A stretch of DNA of 64,000 bases from Methylobacillus methanolivorans (GTDB lineage: Bacteria; Pseudomonadota; Gammaproteobacteria; Burkholderiales; Methylophilaceae): positions 1 through 64,000 of the forward strand of contig NZ_JAJAVF010000002.1 in the NCBI RefSeq assembly GCF_020531845.1, in the 5' to 3' direction. The notes under the pieces are model-generated. The model did no database searches. It saw nothing but the letters and a program-made list of their open reading frames with translations, and was not told the DNA's origin. Shown here one piece after another: positions 1 to 8,650 of the stretch (positions are counted from its first letter, which is position 1; each line of letters starts with the position of its first letter). The position numbers and the translations under genes were made by a program.

Positions 1-110
1 GCGGCCATAGCGAATTGGAACCACCCCTTCCCATCTCGAACAGGGCCGTGAAACGATTCCGCGCCAATGATAGTATACTTCTCGTATGCGAAAGTAGGTC
101 ACCGCCAGGC
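1..110 (+). rRNA. rrf: 5S ribosomal RNA, 5' end cut by the window edge
   Basis: The sequence matches the conserved betaproteobacterial 5S RNA: the CCACCCCTTCCCATCTCGAA block, the GTGAAACGA segment and the 3' end GTAGGTCACCGCCAGGC, which would pair with the missing first few bases (about 5-8 nt lie outside the window). It is the distal end of an rRNA operon whose 16S and 23S genes lie to the left. A strong intrinsic terminator follows directly. Confidence 0.96.
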
Positions 111-120
111 TTTTATTCAA

Positions 121-152
121 AAGCCCGCTAGTTATCTAGCGGGCTTTTTCAT
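121..152 (+). terminator. Intrinsic terminator of the rRNA operon
   Basis: An 11-bp perfect stem (AAGCCCGCTAG / CTAGCGGGCTT) with a TTAT loop is followed by a T-rich tract. It lies about 10 bases after the 5S RNA end. Confidence 0.93.
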
Positions 153-244
153 TTTTTGAGTAAGTGAGTCACTTTAGATACTTTCTTGTTAAATAAGTGC
201 TTTATGTGTGCAGCCTTAGCTGAATACTCATGTAACTTTAAAAA

Positions 245-267
245 GAAAAGCCCTCTTGTAGAGGGCT
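245..267 (-). terminator. Intrinsic terminator of the leftward ParA-like gene
   Basis: Read on the minus strand, AGCCCTC-TACAA-GAGGGCT is followed by TTTTCTTTT. It lies just past the stop codon of the ParA-like gene that ends at 295, and it isolates this gene from the rRNA operon. Confidence 0.8.
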
Positions 268-294
268 GTCTTCGCGCACTTGCATTGATATTAC

Positions 295-1062
295 TTATTC
301 TTTAGGCCACTTCTGGGCTAATTCAATCAATAATGCCAAGTAGTTTTGTGCACCAGTGCTATTTGGTTGGTGGCGGAAGATATCAACTCCATGTTCAGGA
401 CTTTCTGCCACAGCGACGTTTTCTGAAATAACAGTATCTAGTAGCTGATCGCCAAAGAGTTCCTTAGCTTTTTTCTGTACTTCAAATGTCATGCTGCGTC
501 TGCGGTCGAATCTTGTCAGCAAGTAGCGTCGTTCTATCCGGCGTTTTAATACTGGTTCGATAGCCGCCAATGTATCTCCTACTTTTTTTGCTCCTCTGAG
601 GGAGAGAAAGTCGGATGAGATTGGAATAATCACCAGGTCTGCAGCAAACATAGCATTGAGTGAGAGTGTGCCTAGATAAGGGCAGCAGTCGATCAATGTA
701 TGGCGATTGATATAGAGCTTGTCAGCAATATCCAAACCTTCGCGTAGCTTATTCAGTACGGCAAAGCCTTTGCCAAACGCTGAATCTACTTTAATCAATT
801 CTTTATGTGCTGGGATGAGATGACCTAAGCCAGGCCATTCTACTTCCAGATGATAAAGTGGTTTGTCATCTTGGTAGAATGCAAACAAGCTTTGCTTGGC
901 ACTTTCTGGAGGCTGTCCATGAATCTGTGTCAGATGCGCTTGAGGATCCATATCGATCAGCAGCGCTTCCTTGCCTGTGCGTTGTAATGCCGCAGCAAGG
1001 TTAAGGGCTGTGGTGGTTTTTGCGACACCACCTTTCTGGTTAAAAACTGCAATACGCGCCAT
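295..1062 (-). CDS. ParA/Soj-family ATPase (orphan)
   Basis: A 255-residue ParA/MinD-type P-loop ATPase. The deviant Walker A motif (QKGGVAKTTT) lies near residues 9-18 and the family's DMDPQAH segment near residues 37-43. Such ATPases dimerise on ATP and DNA and position plasmids, chromosomes or protein clusters. No parB, parS or centromere-like repeat is visible beside it: its neighbours are an rRNA operon and msrA. It is therefore an orphan ParA, and its cargo cannot be read from context. A role in replicon partition is unproven; placing a protein complex is equally possible. It has its own terminator and appears monocistronic. Confidence 0.88.
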   Translation of the reverse strand: MARIAVFNQKGGVAKTTTALNLAAALQRTGKEALLIDMDPQAHLTQIHGQPPESAKQSLFAFYQDDKPLYHLEVEWPGLGHLIPAHKELIKVDSAFGKGFAVLNKLREGLDIADKLYINRHTLIDCCPYLGTLSLNAMFAADLVIIPISSDFLSLRGAKKVGDTLAAIEPVLKRRIERRYLLTRFDRRRSMTFEVQKKAKELFGDQLLDTVISENVAVAESPEHGVDIFRHQPNSTGAQNYLALLIELAQKWPKE

Positions 1063-1195
1063 AATGGTTTCAGCTGCTCAAGATAGTTTGCAGGATATTA
1101 GCCCTTATTATCCTTTATGAGCTGCATGCTTAATCCATGGATTTGAAGCATGAATCTTGTACTTTTTCCCATTTGAACTAGATGGAGGCGTAATT

Positions 1196-1735
1196 TTGGC
1201 AGAGTCAGTGGCTATTTTTGCTGGAGGGTGCTTTTGGTGTTTGGAGCCAGTTTTCTCGCAGTTACAGGGAGTGAAGCAGGTCGTATCTGGCTATATTGGA
1301 GGGGACATTCCGAATCCTAGCTATGAAGATGTCTGCACTGGAGCGACAGGACATGCAGAGGCGATCAAGATAGTGTTTGATCCAGCTGTGATTGATTACG
1401 CCATATTGCTAGAAGTATTTTTTCTGGCACATGATCCTACGACCTTGAACCGTCAAGGACATGATATAGGTACGCAATATCGCTCCGCTGTATTCTGCCA
1501 AGATAGCGCACAGCAGGCATCGCTGACCAATATGTTGGAAACATTTGCAACGGAAAATACTTTTAGTAAGCCTGTGGTGACAGAGATGCATATGGGAGGG
1601 GAGTTTTATCCTGCGGAGCAGTATCACCAGCAATATTATGCTCAACACGCTAACCAGCCCTATTGCCTTGCCGTAGCTGCGCCTAAGATCGCGAAGATAC
1701 GTGCTCAATATGGAGCGCGTATCAAGGCTGAGTGA
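1196..1735 (+). CDS. msrA: Peptide-methionine (S)-S-oxide reductase MsrA, TTG start
   Basis: Reduces methionine-S-sulfoxide in proteins and as free amino acid, repairing oxidative damage in the cytoplasm. The GCFWC signature lies at residues 11-15, with catalytic Cys12. The conserved GYxGG, GHAEA and DPTTLNRQGxDxGxQYRS blocks follow in order. I place the start at TTG 1196 because a perfect GGAGG (1184-1188) stands 7 bases before it. This gives 179 residues and an N-terminus close to the family's. An upstream in-frame TTG at 1157 would add 13 residues but has no ribosome-binding site. The gene converges with corA, with only a few bases between their stop codons. Confidence 0.95.
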   Translation: MAESVAIFAGGCFWCLEPVFSQLQGVKQVVSGYIGGDIPNPSYEDVCTGATGHAEAIKIVFDPAVIDYAILLEVFFLAHDPTTLNRQGHDIGTQYRSAVFCQDSAQQASLTNMLETFATENTFSKPVVTEMHMGGEFYPAEQYHQQYYAQHANQPYCLAVAAPKIAKIRAQYGARIKAE

Positions 1736-1738
1736 GGA

Positions 1739-2812
1739 TCAATGTCTGCTGAGCCACTGGCGGCGCCAGAAATGTAGCCCCATGCCGCCAGCGACAAATA
1801 GCATCATGGCAATAGCGATCCAGAAGCCCCAGTGATCTTTCAGCAGCGGCATACTCTCGAAATTCATACCGAAGATACCCGAAATCAAGGTTGCGGGCAT
1901 AAATAGCATGGTAACGACCGTGAGGATGCGAACTTCTTTATTGACCTGGTTGCTAATACTGGATAAGTAGATATCAAGCATACCGGCCAATAAGTCACGT
2001 AATGACTCCAGAGACTCGATAAAGTGAATGCTGTGATCGTAGACATCTCGTAAATAGAGAATGGTGTTTTCCTGGAAGAATGAAAACTCATTGCGGATTA
2101 GGGTGTTAATGATTTCTCGTAATGGCCATACTGCGCGTCGCAAGTCCATTGTTTCACGTTTAAGTTTGTGTATGCTTTGCAATACCGCATCACTGGGGTG
2201 ATGCAAGAGTTGATCTTCCAGTTTTTCGCAATCGTCGCTAATTTGCTCAAGCATGACAAAGTATTTATCGACGATCATATCGAGCAAGGCGTAAGCCAGC
2301 ACATCCGCACCTGACTTGCGTAACAAGCCTTTGTTAGCACGCAAGCGTTCACGTACAGGGTCGAAAGAGCCTGTGGGGCGCTCTTGGAAAGACAGGACAA
2401 AGTGGTCACCTAGAATGATGCTGATTTGTTCGGAATTCACCAGCATCTGCTCTGAGTCGTAGCTAAAGAAGCGTGTGACAAGATATAAGTAATCATCATA
2501 CGCATCAACTTTGGGGCGCTGGTCGGTATTGAGGATATCTTCAAGTACCAATGGATGGAGCTTGAAGCGTTGCCCGATCTCAGCCATCAGCTTGGGGTCA
2601 TGTAGTCCATGTACATTAAGCCAAAGAATGCTGTTTTGGGTGTCATCAGCTTGTATTTCATTGAGCGAGCTGATGGTGTGCTCTTCGATAGATTCCGCAT
2701 TGTAGCGAAACAGGGTGAGGGTGATCTGCGGTGTCTTCACGTCTCCTGTATGCACCAGAGTGCCTGGGGGTAATCCAGTTTTCTTGCTGTGTGAATGACG
2801 CCGTTTTTTCAT
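1739..2812 (-). CDS. corA: CorA-type magnesium/cobalt transporter
   Basis: A 357-residue CorA/MIT-family channel for divalent cations, mainly Mg2+. The large N-terminal cytoplasmic domain with long helices spans about residues 30-290. The first membrane helix ends in the family's GMN selectivity motif (residues 315-317, in GIFGMNF), and a second hydrophobic helix (about 330-348) ends in a basic tail. The length fits the family. The basic, His-rich N-terminus (MKKRRHSHSKK) is a small extension over E. coli CorA. It stands alone on the minus strand, opposite msrA and divergent from the small secreted protein gene at 2996. Confidence 0.95.
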   Translation of the reverse strand: MKKRRHSHSKKTGLPPGTLVHTGDVKTPQITLTLFRYNAESIEEHTISSLNEIQADDTQNSILWLNVHGLHDPKLMAEIGQRFKLHPLVLEDILNTDQRPKVDAYDDYLYLVTRFFSYDSEQMLVNSEQISIILGDHFVLSFQERPTGSFDPVRERLRANKGLLRKSGADVLAYALLDMIVDKYFVMLEQISDDCEKLEDQLLHHPSDAVLQSIHKLKRETMDLRRAVWPLREIINTLIRNEFSFFQENTILYLRDVYDHSIHFIESLESLRDLLAGMLDIYLSSISNQVNKEVRILTVVTMLFMPATLISGIFGMNFESMPLLKDHWGFWIAIAMMLFVAGGMGLHFWRRQWLSRH

Positions 2813-2995
2813 CCCTACTCCAATGGTTGACTTATTTAACGAAGAGACTTCATCGGCAAGACATGCGTACCGAGGTAGAATAGTAGCCGAATTGCTCGTT
2901 AATACTTGATGTTGAGCTACGCTGCCCTTTCTGTAGGGTAATACAATTAAAGCGGCATATACAACGATGTGTCGCCATGATGTAACGGAGGAAGT

Positions 2996-3319
2996 ATGCG
3001 ATTTTACTTATTCGCAGCCTTATTAAGCAGTGCATTGAATTTACAGGCAGCCGAGTTGGCTACAGACATGAAAGTAAGCTTAGTCGAGGATGACAGTTCT
3101 GAGTGTCTTGCCAATGATGGCAAGCTGATTTTGCTGAAGAGCGACGCTTCGGAAACCATGGTAGTGTGGCTAGACCGCTGGTTTATGGGTATGCAAACAG
3201 CGGATCATACCAAGCATGTGATTCAGCCCGGGGACGAGCCGATTGCGCTGGGGTGTTCTGTAACGCGCGATAAGGAAAAACAGGGCTGGACGATTGCGAG
3301 TATTAGCCCGCAACCATGA
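2996..3319 (+). CDS. Small secreted protein of unknown function
   Basis: A 107-residue protein with a clear signal peptide: hydrophobic residues 2-16 and a probable cleavage after the AxA-like LQAAE region near residue 19. The mature part has about 88 residues and contains two cysteines (one in SSECLAND, one in ALGCSVT) that could form a disulfide. I do not recognise the family. A GGAGG ribosome-binding site lies just upstream of the ATG (in ACGGAGGAAGT). It is convergent with the flavin-reductase-like gene, whose end lies only 8 bases away, and no hairpin separates them. Confidence 0.7.
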   Translation: MRFYLFAALLSSALNLQAAELATDMKVSLVEDDSSECLANDGKLILLKSDASETMVVWLDRWFMGMQTADHTKHVIQPGDEPIALGCSVTRDKEKQGWTIASISPQP

Positions 3320-3327
3320 CGCACTTG

Positions 3328-3933
3328 CTAGGTGCTGATACCAGTGCCTGGTGTGAAGAAGAAGCCGCCTGCAACATGATGCAGTGTGCGTAAATCATCG
3401 TGATCATCAAAATGCCAACGTCCTTCGCTGAATACACGGTTATCTGCATAGGCAGCGATGACTTCGGCAATAAACAAGTCATAAGTCTGCTGCATATGCG
3501 GCTCAGGGATGATGCGGCACTCCAACCACGCCACACATCCTGCTAATAAGGGTGCTGCAATATGTGTAGTGGGGAACGTGTGTAGGTCGAACGCTTCAAA
3601 CTTGTTACTGGGTGACTTGCCCAATAACTCCCTGCCTGAGCTTGAGCCTACTTTGACGACCATATCGGCTTGCGCACGACAAGGGATATTGATGGCAAAA
3701 GTGCCGCTGGCCTCAATTAGGTCGCGCGTGAAGGTTTTCTTATCAATCACAATGGCAAGCCTGGCTGGATTGAAATCCAGGGGCATGTTCCATGCTGCTG
3801 CCATGACATTGCTATGTCCATGATGAGCGGATGTTACTAACACTGTAGGGCCGTGGTTAAGTAAGCGGAAGGCTTTTTCCAAAGCGACAGCTTGCACGGT
3901 ACTGGTGGTTTCTACGGCGTTAAATGACATCAT
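3328..3933 (-). CDS. Flavin reductase-like (flavoredoxin family) FMN-binding protein
   Basis: A 201-residue split-barrel FMN-binding protein of the flavin reductase-like/flavoredoxin family. Family marks are the N-terminal GPTVLVTS strand, the MAAAWNMPLDFNP segment and the FAINIP motif near residue 90. Relatives bind FMN and either reduce free flavin with NAD(P)H or carry electrons. It lies next to glnS (9-base gap), with no functional tie visible. It may be worth linking to the FMNH2-dependent monooxygenases encoded at 14.0 and 18.6 kb, which need a flavin reductase that their own cluster lacks. That link is inference. Confidence 0.85.
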   Translation of the reverse strand: MMSFNAVETTSTVQAVALEKAFRLLNHGPTVLVTSAHHGHSNVMAAAWNMPLDFNPARLAIVIDKKTFTRDLIEASGTFAINIPCRAQADMVVKVGSSSGRELLGKSPSNKFEAFDLHTFPTTHIAAPLLAGCVAWLECRIIPEPHMQQTYDLFIAEVIAAYADNRVFSEGRWHFDDHDDLRTLHHVAGGFFFTPGTGIST

Positions 3934-3942
3934 TGCGCCAAG

Positions 3943-5706
3943 TTATTTCTGCCAGGCATCACGTAATGTGACAGTGCGATTGAATACGGGCTTGCCCGGC
4001 TGGCTATCCTTGCTATCAGCGACGAAGTAGCCGTGGCGCTCGAACTGGAAGCGGTCTTCCGGCTTGGCTTCCTTCAATGCAGGTTCTAATTGTGCGGTAA
4101 TGATGTTGACCGAATTGGGGTTGATGTCATCAAGATAATCACGTTCGCCAGCACCTGGGTGGGCTTCCTTGAACAAGCGGTCATACATGCGTACTTCAGC
4201 CGCATAGGCATGTGCTGCCGATACCCAGTGGATATTGCCTTTGACCTTGACTGAATCTGCCCCTGGAGTACCAGATTTGGTATCTGGCAGGTATTCGCAA
4301 TGCACGACGGAGACATGACCAGCGCTATCTTTTTCAACACCGGTACATTTGACCACATAACCATAACGTAACCGTACCATATTGCCTGGGAACAGGCGGA
4401 AGTAGCCTTTGACCGGCTCTTCCATGAAGTCTTCTCGTTCTATCCATAATTCGCGCGAAAGCGGTACGACACGATGACCTAGTTCGGGCTTTTGCGGATG
4501 GTTGGGTGCGTGACAGTCCTCGGATTGATCGACAGGATAGTTGTCGATTACTAGCTTGATCGGGTCAAGTACTGCAATACGGCGCTCCGCTGAAGCATTG
4601 AGCACTTCGCGCATGCAGTCCTCAAGGATAGTGTATTCAATCCAGGAGTCTGCCTTGGAAACGCCAATGCGATCTGCGAACAGGCGGAAACCCTCTGGTG
4701 CATAGCCACGACGGCGCGCGCCGGCCAAGGTAGGCAAACGCGGATCATCCCAGCCACTGACAAATTGCTTTTCAACCAACTCAATCAACTTGCGCTTGGA
4801 CAGCACGACGTAAGTGAGATTGAGACGGGAGAATTCATACTGCTTTGGCAATGGATGGGCAAGGAGCCCCCCTTCAGCCAGTCTTTCCAGCACCCAGTCG
4901 TAGAATGGACGCTGATCTTCGAACTCCAGTGTACAAATCGAGTGAGTGACGCCTTCGTAAGCATCTTCCAGCGGATGGGCAAACGTGTACATTGGGTAGA
5001 TGCACCATTTGTCGCCAGTATTATGGTGATGGGCATGCTTGATGCGGTAAATCGCTGGGTCGCGCAGGTTGATGTTGGGCGAAGCCATATCAATCTTGGC
5101 ACGCAGTACCATACTACCGTCCGCATGTTTGCCATCACGCATTTCGCGGAACAATGCTAGGTTATTCGCTACAGCGCGGTCACGCCATGGCGAATTCTTA
5201 CCTGGCTCGGTCAAACTACCGCGGTTGGTGCGCATTTCCTCGGCGGTTTGTTGGTCGACGTAGGCATTGCCTGATTCGATCAAGTATTCCGCAGCGCGAT
5301 ACATGAAGTCGAAGTAGTTGCTGGCGAAATACAGGTGGGATTCGCCAAATGCATCCCAACCGAAGCCTAGCCACTTGACCGCGTCGGAAATGCTGTCGAC
5401 GTATTCCTGTTCTTCTTTCTCGGGATTGGTGTCATCGAAGCGCATGTGACACACACCGCCAAAGTCGCGCGCCAAGCCAAAATTGAGGCAGATGCTCTTG
5501 GCGTGGCCAATATGCAGGTAGCCATTCGGCTCGGGTGGAAAGCGGGTGCGGATTTTCGCTGGGTCGGGTTCGCCCGCTGCATGATGTTGGGCATCCCCAG
5601 GGCATCGGGCCCAGTGACGACTGGCGTAAGTCCCTTGTTCAAGGTCACGCTCGACGATATGACGAATAAAATTGGAAGCTGGAGCAACAGGAGTTTTGTC
5701 AGACAT
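3943..5706 (-). CDS. glnS: Glutaminyl-tRNA synthetase
   Basis: Charges tRNA-Gln with glutamine; class I synthetase, 587 residues. The class I HIGH motif is at residues 65-68, preceded by PPEPNGYL, which is characteristic of GlnRS. The second motif VLSKR (KMSKS equivalent) is at residues 301-305. The C-terminal anticodon-binding beta-barrel domains are present, so the protein is full length. The start at 5706 leaves about 50 residues before the Rossmann core, slightly longer than E. coli GlnRS. A direct GlnRS makes a GatCAB amidotransferase route for Gln unnecessary. It is divergent from birA. Confidence 0.97.
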   Translation of the reverse strand: MSDKTPVAPASNFIRHIVERDLEQGTYASRHWARCPGDAQHHAAGEPDPAKIRTRFPPEPNGYLHIGHAKSICLNFGLARDFGGVCHMRFDDTNPEKEEQEYVDSISDAVKWLGFGWDAFGESHLYFASNYFDFMYRAAEYLIESGNAYVDQQTAEEMRTNRGSLTEPGKNSPWRDRAVANNLALFREMRDGKHADGSMVLRAKIDMASPNINLRDPAIYRIKHAHHHNTGDKWCIYPMYTFAHPLEDAYEGVTHSICTLEFEDQRPFYDWVLERLAEGGLLAHPLPKQYEFSRLNLTYVVLSKRKLIELVEKQFVSGWDDPRLPTLAGARRRGYAPEGFRLFADRIGVSKADSWIEYTILEDCMREVLNASAERRIAVLDPIKLVIDNYPVDQSEDCHAPNHPQKPELGHRVVPLSRELWIEREDFMEEPVKGYFRLFPGNMVRLRYGYVVKCTGVEKDSAGHVSVVHCEYLPDTKSGTPGADSVKVKGNIHWVSAAHAYAAEVRMYDRLFKEAHPGAGERDYLDDINPNSVNIITAQLEPALKEAKPEDRFQFERHGYFVADSKDSQPGKPVFNRTVTLRDAWQK

Positions 5707-5832
5707 GGTGGTAATACGCTATTGATTTGTGCCTATTTTACACTGTGTCATGCGCTAGCGGGCTGTCATGCATGTTGGCTGCTCCCAGAATATTCATTCC
5801 ATGGTGACGGCTTGCGATATACTGCCCCAGCA

Positions 5833-6810
5833 ATGAATAACTTGGTATTTCCTATATTAAGACTGCTAGCAGATGGCCGTTTTCACTCTGGTGAGGACAT
5901 TGCGCGCCAGTTTTCAGTGACGCGTGCTTCTGTCTGGAATGCGATCCAGGCTGCAGAAGCCTTGGGTGTCGACATTTTCTCTGTAAGAGGGCGAGGTTAT
6001 CGCCTGCCACAGCCCTTACATTTACTCGATAAACAGGCTGTGCTGGACGCGCTCGGAGCGCAGCAGCACCGGTTTCAACTAGCCTTGTTTGATGCGATTG
6101 ATTCCACGAACAGTTATCTGATGCAGCAAGCTGCAAGCCATGCACCGCATGGAATGGTGGCTGCAGCATTGCTACAGACCAAGGGGCGTGGGCGTCGAGG
6201 CCGTAGCTGGCAAGCAGCATTCGGCGCCAGCCTGACCTTTTCATTGTTGTGGCGTTTCCAAATGGGTGCGTCGGCATTGTCTGGTTTGAGCCTGGCAGTC
6301 GGGCTGGCCTTGGTTCGTGCCTTGCATCACTATGGTTTGCGCAGTGCGCAATTAAAATGGCCTAACGATATTCTTGTGCAAGGTCGTAAGCTTGCGGGCA
6401 TCCTGATTGAGTTAAATGGCGATATGGATGGCCCTAGTGCAGCGGTGATTGGTATTGGTCTTAACCTTAACTTGCCACCAGCTATACGTGCACAAATTGA
6501 TCAACCTGTGACGGATATGGCAAGCCATCTGCCGATCAATATTGATCCCAATGCTCTTCTAGGCCAGTTGTTGCAAGAGTTGGTAAAAGTATTGGATACC
6601 TTTGAGCGAGAAGGCTTTGCTGCCTTGCGCGAAGAGTGGCAGGCGCATCATGCTTATCATGGTGAGGTGGTCAAGCTGCTATTCCCTGATGGACGGGAAC
6701 AATTCGGTCATGTGCAGGGCATTGCCGATGATGGGGTGTTACTGGTGCAGAATGAGCATGGGACTCAGCGTTTTTCTTCTGGGGAAATCAGTTTGCGGGG
6801 GGCGCGTTAA
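5833..6810 (+). CDS. birA: Bifunctional biotin-protein ligase / biotin operon repressor BirA
   Basis: Attaches biotin to acetyl-CoA carboxylase carrier protein. The N-terminal winged-helix domain (about residues 1-60, RASVWNAIQAAEALG) suggests it also represses biotin genes. The catalytic loop KGRGRRGR is at residues 117-124, and KWPND (175-179) with a Lys in GRKLAG (186) complete the active site. The reading frame continues far upstream over glnS, but the family N-terminus and divergent gene order fix the start at ATG 5833 (325 residues). A TATACT hexamer at 5818-5823 is only about 10 bases before this ATG, so a transcript from it would be nearly leaderless. First gene of a tight birA-coaX-SPOR operon. 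Confidence 0.94.
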   Translation: MNNLVFPILRLLADGRFHSGEDIARQFSVTRASVWNAIQAAEALGVDIFSVRGRGYRLPQPLHLLDKQAVLDALGAQQHRFQLALFDAIDSTNSYLMQQAASHAPHGMVAAALLQTKGRGRRGRSWQAAFGASLTFSLLWRFQMGASALSGLSLAVGLALVRALHHYGLRSAQLKWPNDILVQGRKLAGILIELNGDMDGPSAAVIGIGLNLNLPPAIRAQIDQPVTDMASHLPINIDPNALLGQLLQELVKVLDTFEREGFAALREEWQAHHAYHGEVVKLLFPDGREQFGHVQGIADDGVLLVQNEHGTQRFSSGEISLRGAR

Positions 6811-7560
6811 ATGGGTAGCCGGTTGGTGATTGATGCTGGCAATACCCGGACTAAATGGGCCGTTCTGCAATATGAAAATGGTGCGATATTGCATCATGGC
6901 GTCATGGATCGTCATGAAGTGCCTGCGGCCTGGCATGGCTGTGATGCTGTGGCCGTGGCGAATGTGGCAGGGCAAGGACGGCACGATATGTTGACGGAGT
7001 TGCTCAAGCCGCTAGGTTTGCCAGTGCGTTGGCATGCCAGCACTGCGCACGCTTGTGGTTTGAGTAATGGTTATGCCACCCCGGAGCAATTGGGCGTGGA
7101 TCGCTGGGCGGCGATGGTCGGTGCGTGGCAGCATTATCAGCGTAGTTGCGTCGTGGTCAACGCAGGCACAGCACTGACCGTCGATATGATCGAAAAAACC
7201 AGCCCCGGTCAGGCACGTTTTATTGGTGGCATCATCGTGCCAGGGGTGAAATTAATGCAGAACAGCATTGCTAATGCTGCGGCCAATATTGGAGAGATAC
7301 ACGGGGTATTTCAGGACTTTCCCTTGAACACCCAAGATGCTGTCTATAGCGGTAGTTTGTATGCATTGGCTGGTGCAGTGGATAATTTGGTGCAATTGCT
7401 CAGTGAGCATTGCGGGCATGTAGTGCCTTGTATGTTAAGTGGAGGGGATGCGGCTACCTTGTTGCCCTTGCTGCAAAAGCATGTATTTGCAAGGGAGTAT
7501 CAGCTAGAAGATTACTTGGTGCTGCAGGGGCTTTGGTATTTGGAAAGAGAGTTGCCATGA
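6811..7560 (+). CDS. coaX: Type III pantothenate kinase
   Basis: First committed step of coenzyme A synthesis: ATP-dependent phosphorylation of pantothenate by the CoaX family (ASKHA fold, potassium-dependent, not feedback-inhibited by CoA). The phosphate-binding motif DAGNTRTKW is at residues 8-16. GVDRWAAM and NAGTALTVD follow at the expected spacing. 249 residues is the normal length. The ATG directly follows the birA stop codon, so the two are translationally linked. This fits the common BirA-CoaX pairing, fused in some betaproteobacteria. Confidence 0.95.
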   Translation: MGSRLVIDAGNTRTKWAVLQYENGAILHHGVMDRHEVPAAWHGCDAVAVANVAGQGRHDMLTELLKPLGLPVRWHASTAHACGLSNGYATPEQLGVDRWAAMVGAWQHYQRSCVVVNAGTALTVDMIEKTSPGQARFIGGIIVPGVKLMQNSIANAAANIGEIHGVFQDFPLNTQDAVYSGSLYALAGAVDNLVQLLSEHCGHVVPCMLSGGDAATLLPLLQKHVFAREYQLEDYLVLQGLWYLERELP

Positions 7561-8213
7561 AGTGGTTGTTGAGCGGCTTATTATTGCTGAACCTCATTGC
7601 CTTGATTGGCCTCGGTTGGTACCAGCCAACAGCATCCTCCAATGAACCAATACATGAGCCTTTATCTGCCGATAAAATCAAACTACTGAGCCAGGATGAT
7701 GTGGACGCCATGCCCAAGGTTAGCGCCTCTGGTGATACCGTGGTAGACGAAGTCTATGCGTGTTATGAATGGGGGAGCTTCTCCGCGGCAGGTTTACAAC
7801 GTGCACAGGCGATTCTGGGGCAGCACTCACTGGTGGCTACTGTGCAGCAGAAAACCATGCAAGAGGCTTTGCGCTATTGGGTCTATATTCCGCCGTTACC
7901 CTCTTTGCAGGCTGCACAGAGCAAGGTGGCCGAATTGAAAGCGCTGGGCGTGGAGGTGAGTTTTATTATTCAAGAGGCACCTTGGCGCAACGCAATTTCG
8001 TTCGGGGTCTTCAAGGATGAACGTTTAGCGAATAAACTACTCGAACAGTTACAGCGTCAAGGGGTTCGAACAGCACAAAAAGGGGTACGCAATCAAGAAA
8101 AAGGACGTGCCAGTTTGCTCATTAACGATATGTCAGCCGAGATGGCTGGTGAGTTGAGTAAACAAGGTGCAAACTTTCCAGGTAGCGAACTTAAACAGGT
8201 CATTTGCCAATAG
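7557..8213 (+). CDS. Membrane-anchored SPOR-domain-like protein
   Basis: A 218-residue protein with one N-terminal membrane helix (residues 3-21, WLLSGLLLLNLIALIGLGW) and a periplasmic remainder. The C-terminal part resembles a SPOR-type fold: a YWVYIPPLPSLQAA strand, then an LGV.VSFI segment, then a second ISFGVFKDERLAN repeat. SPOR domains bind denuded septal peptidoglycan, so a cell-envelope or division role is likely but unproven. Its ATG overlaps the coaX stop in ATGA, indicating translational coupling. One cysteine lies in VYACYEWG and one at the very C-terminus. Confidence 0.75.
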   Translation: MKWLLSGLLLLNLIALIGLGWYQPTASSNEPIHEPLSADKIKLLSQDDVDAMPKVSASGDTVVDEVYACYEWGSFSAAGLQRAQAILGQHSLVATVQQKTMQEALRYWVYIPPLPSLQAAQSKVAELKALGVEVSFIIQEAPWRNAISFGVFKDERLANKLLEQLQRQGVRTAQKGVRNQEKGRASLLINDMSAEMAGELSKQGANFPGSELKQVICQ

Positions 8214-8221
8214 GAGTCTGT

Positions 8222-8620
8222 ATGGGAATTTTCAAGAATATCATCAAGAAAGTTGCACTGGCTGCCGCAGTTGTTGCAGGGAAACGGATTTTGAGCAAAG
8301 TAGTCACCGATGTGATTGATGGTGATAAAAAGCCAGCAGAGGTGCCAGTAACCTCTGCGGTTAAACCCAAGAGTTCCAGTAATCGGCGGAGGGCTCCGGC
8401 AAAACCCAAGTCGGAGGGCGCAAAACCCACTACTAGTCGGGCGGCCAAGCCAAAGGCCACAGGAGCAAATAACGCATCAGCAACCGATACGCCTAAGAAA
8501 CCTACTAAGCCTCGTACGCGTAAACCAAGAGCGGCTGCCCAACCGAAAAGCAGTGAAAATAAGGCAGATGTAGCCAGCACACCTGCTGCATCTCATTCTT
8601 CACAATCTGATACTGAATAA
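8222..8620 (+). CDS. Small basic protein with Lys/Ala/Pro-rich tail
   Basis: A 132-residue protein in two parts. Residues 1-37 form an amphipathic or weakly hydrophobic helix region (FKNIIKKVALAAAVVAGKRIL). The rest is a low-complexity tail of repeated KPKS/KPKA/PRTRKPR units typical of histone H1-like or phasin-like tails. I use ATG 8222, which has an AGGAG 5 bases upstream (8212-8216), rather than the in-frame TTG at 8204. It is the last gene of the birA-coaX-SPOR operon, 8 bases after the previous stop. Function unknown; DNA, polyphosphate or membrane binding through the basic tail are all possible. Confidence 0.7.
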   Translation: MGIFKNIIKKVALAAAVVAGKRILSKVVTDVIDGDKKPAEVPVTSAVKPKSSSNRRRAPAKPKSEGAKPTTSRAAKPKATGANNASATDTPKKPTKPRTRKPRAAAQPKSSENKADVASTPAASHSSQSDTE

Positions 8621-8650
8621 TTCCGCAGGCCTATTTGTGACTGGGGTGAG

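Noticed and set aside
5446..5832. An upstream extension of birA by about 129 codons, over glnS
   Set aside because: It overlaps conserved glnS codons on the other strand and precedes the normal BirA N-terminus.
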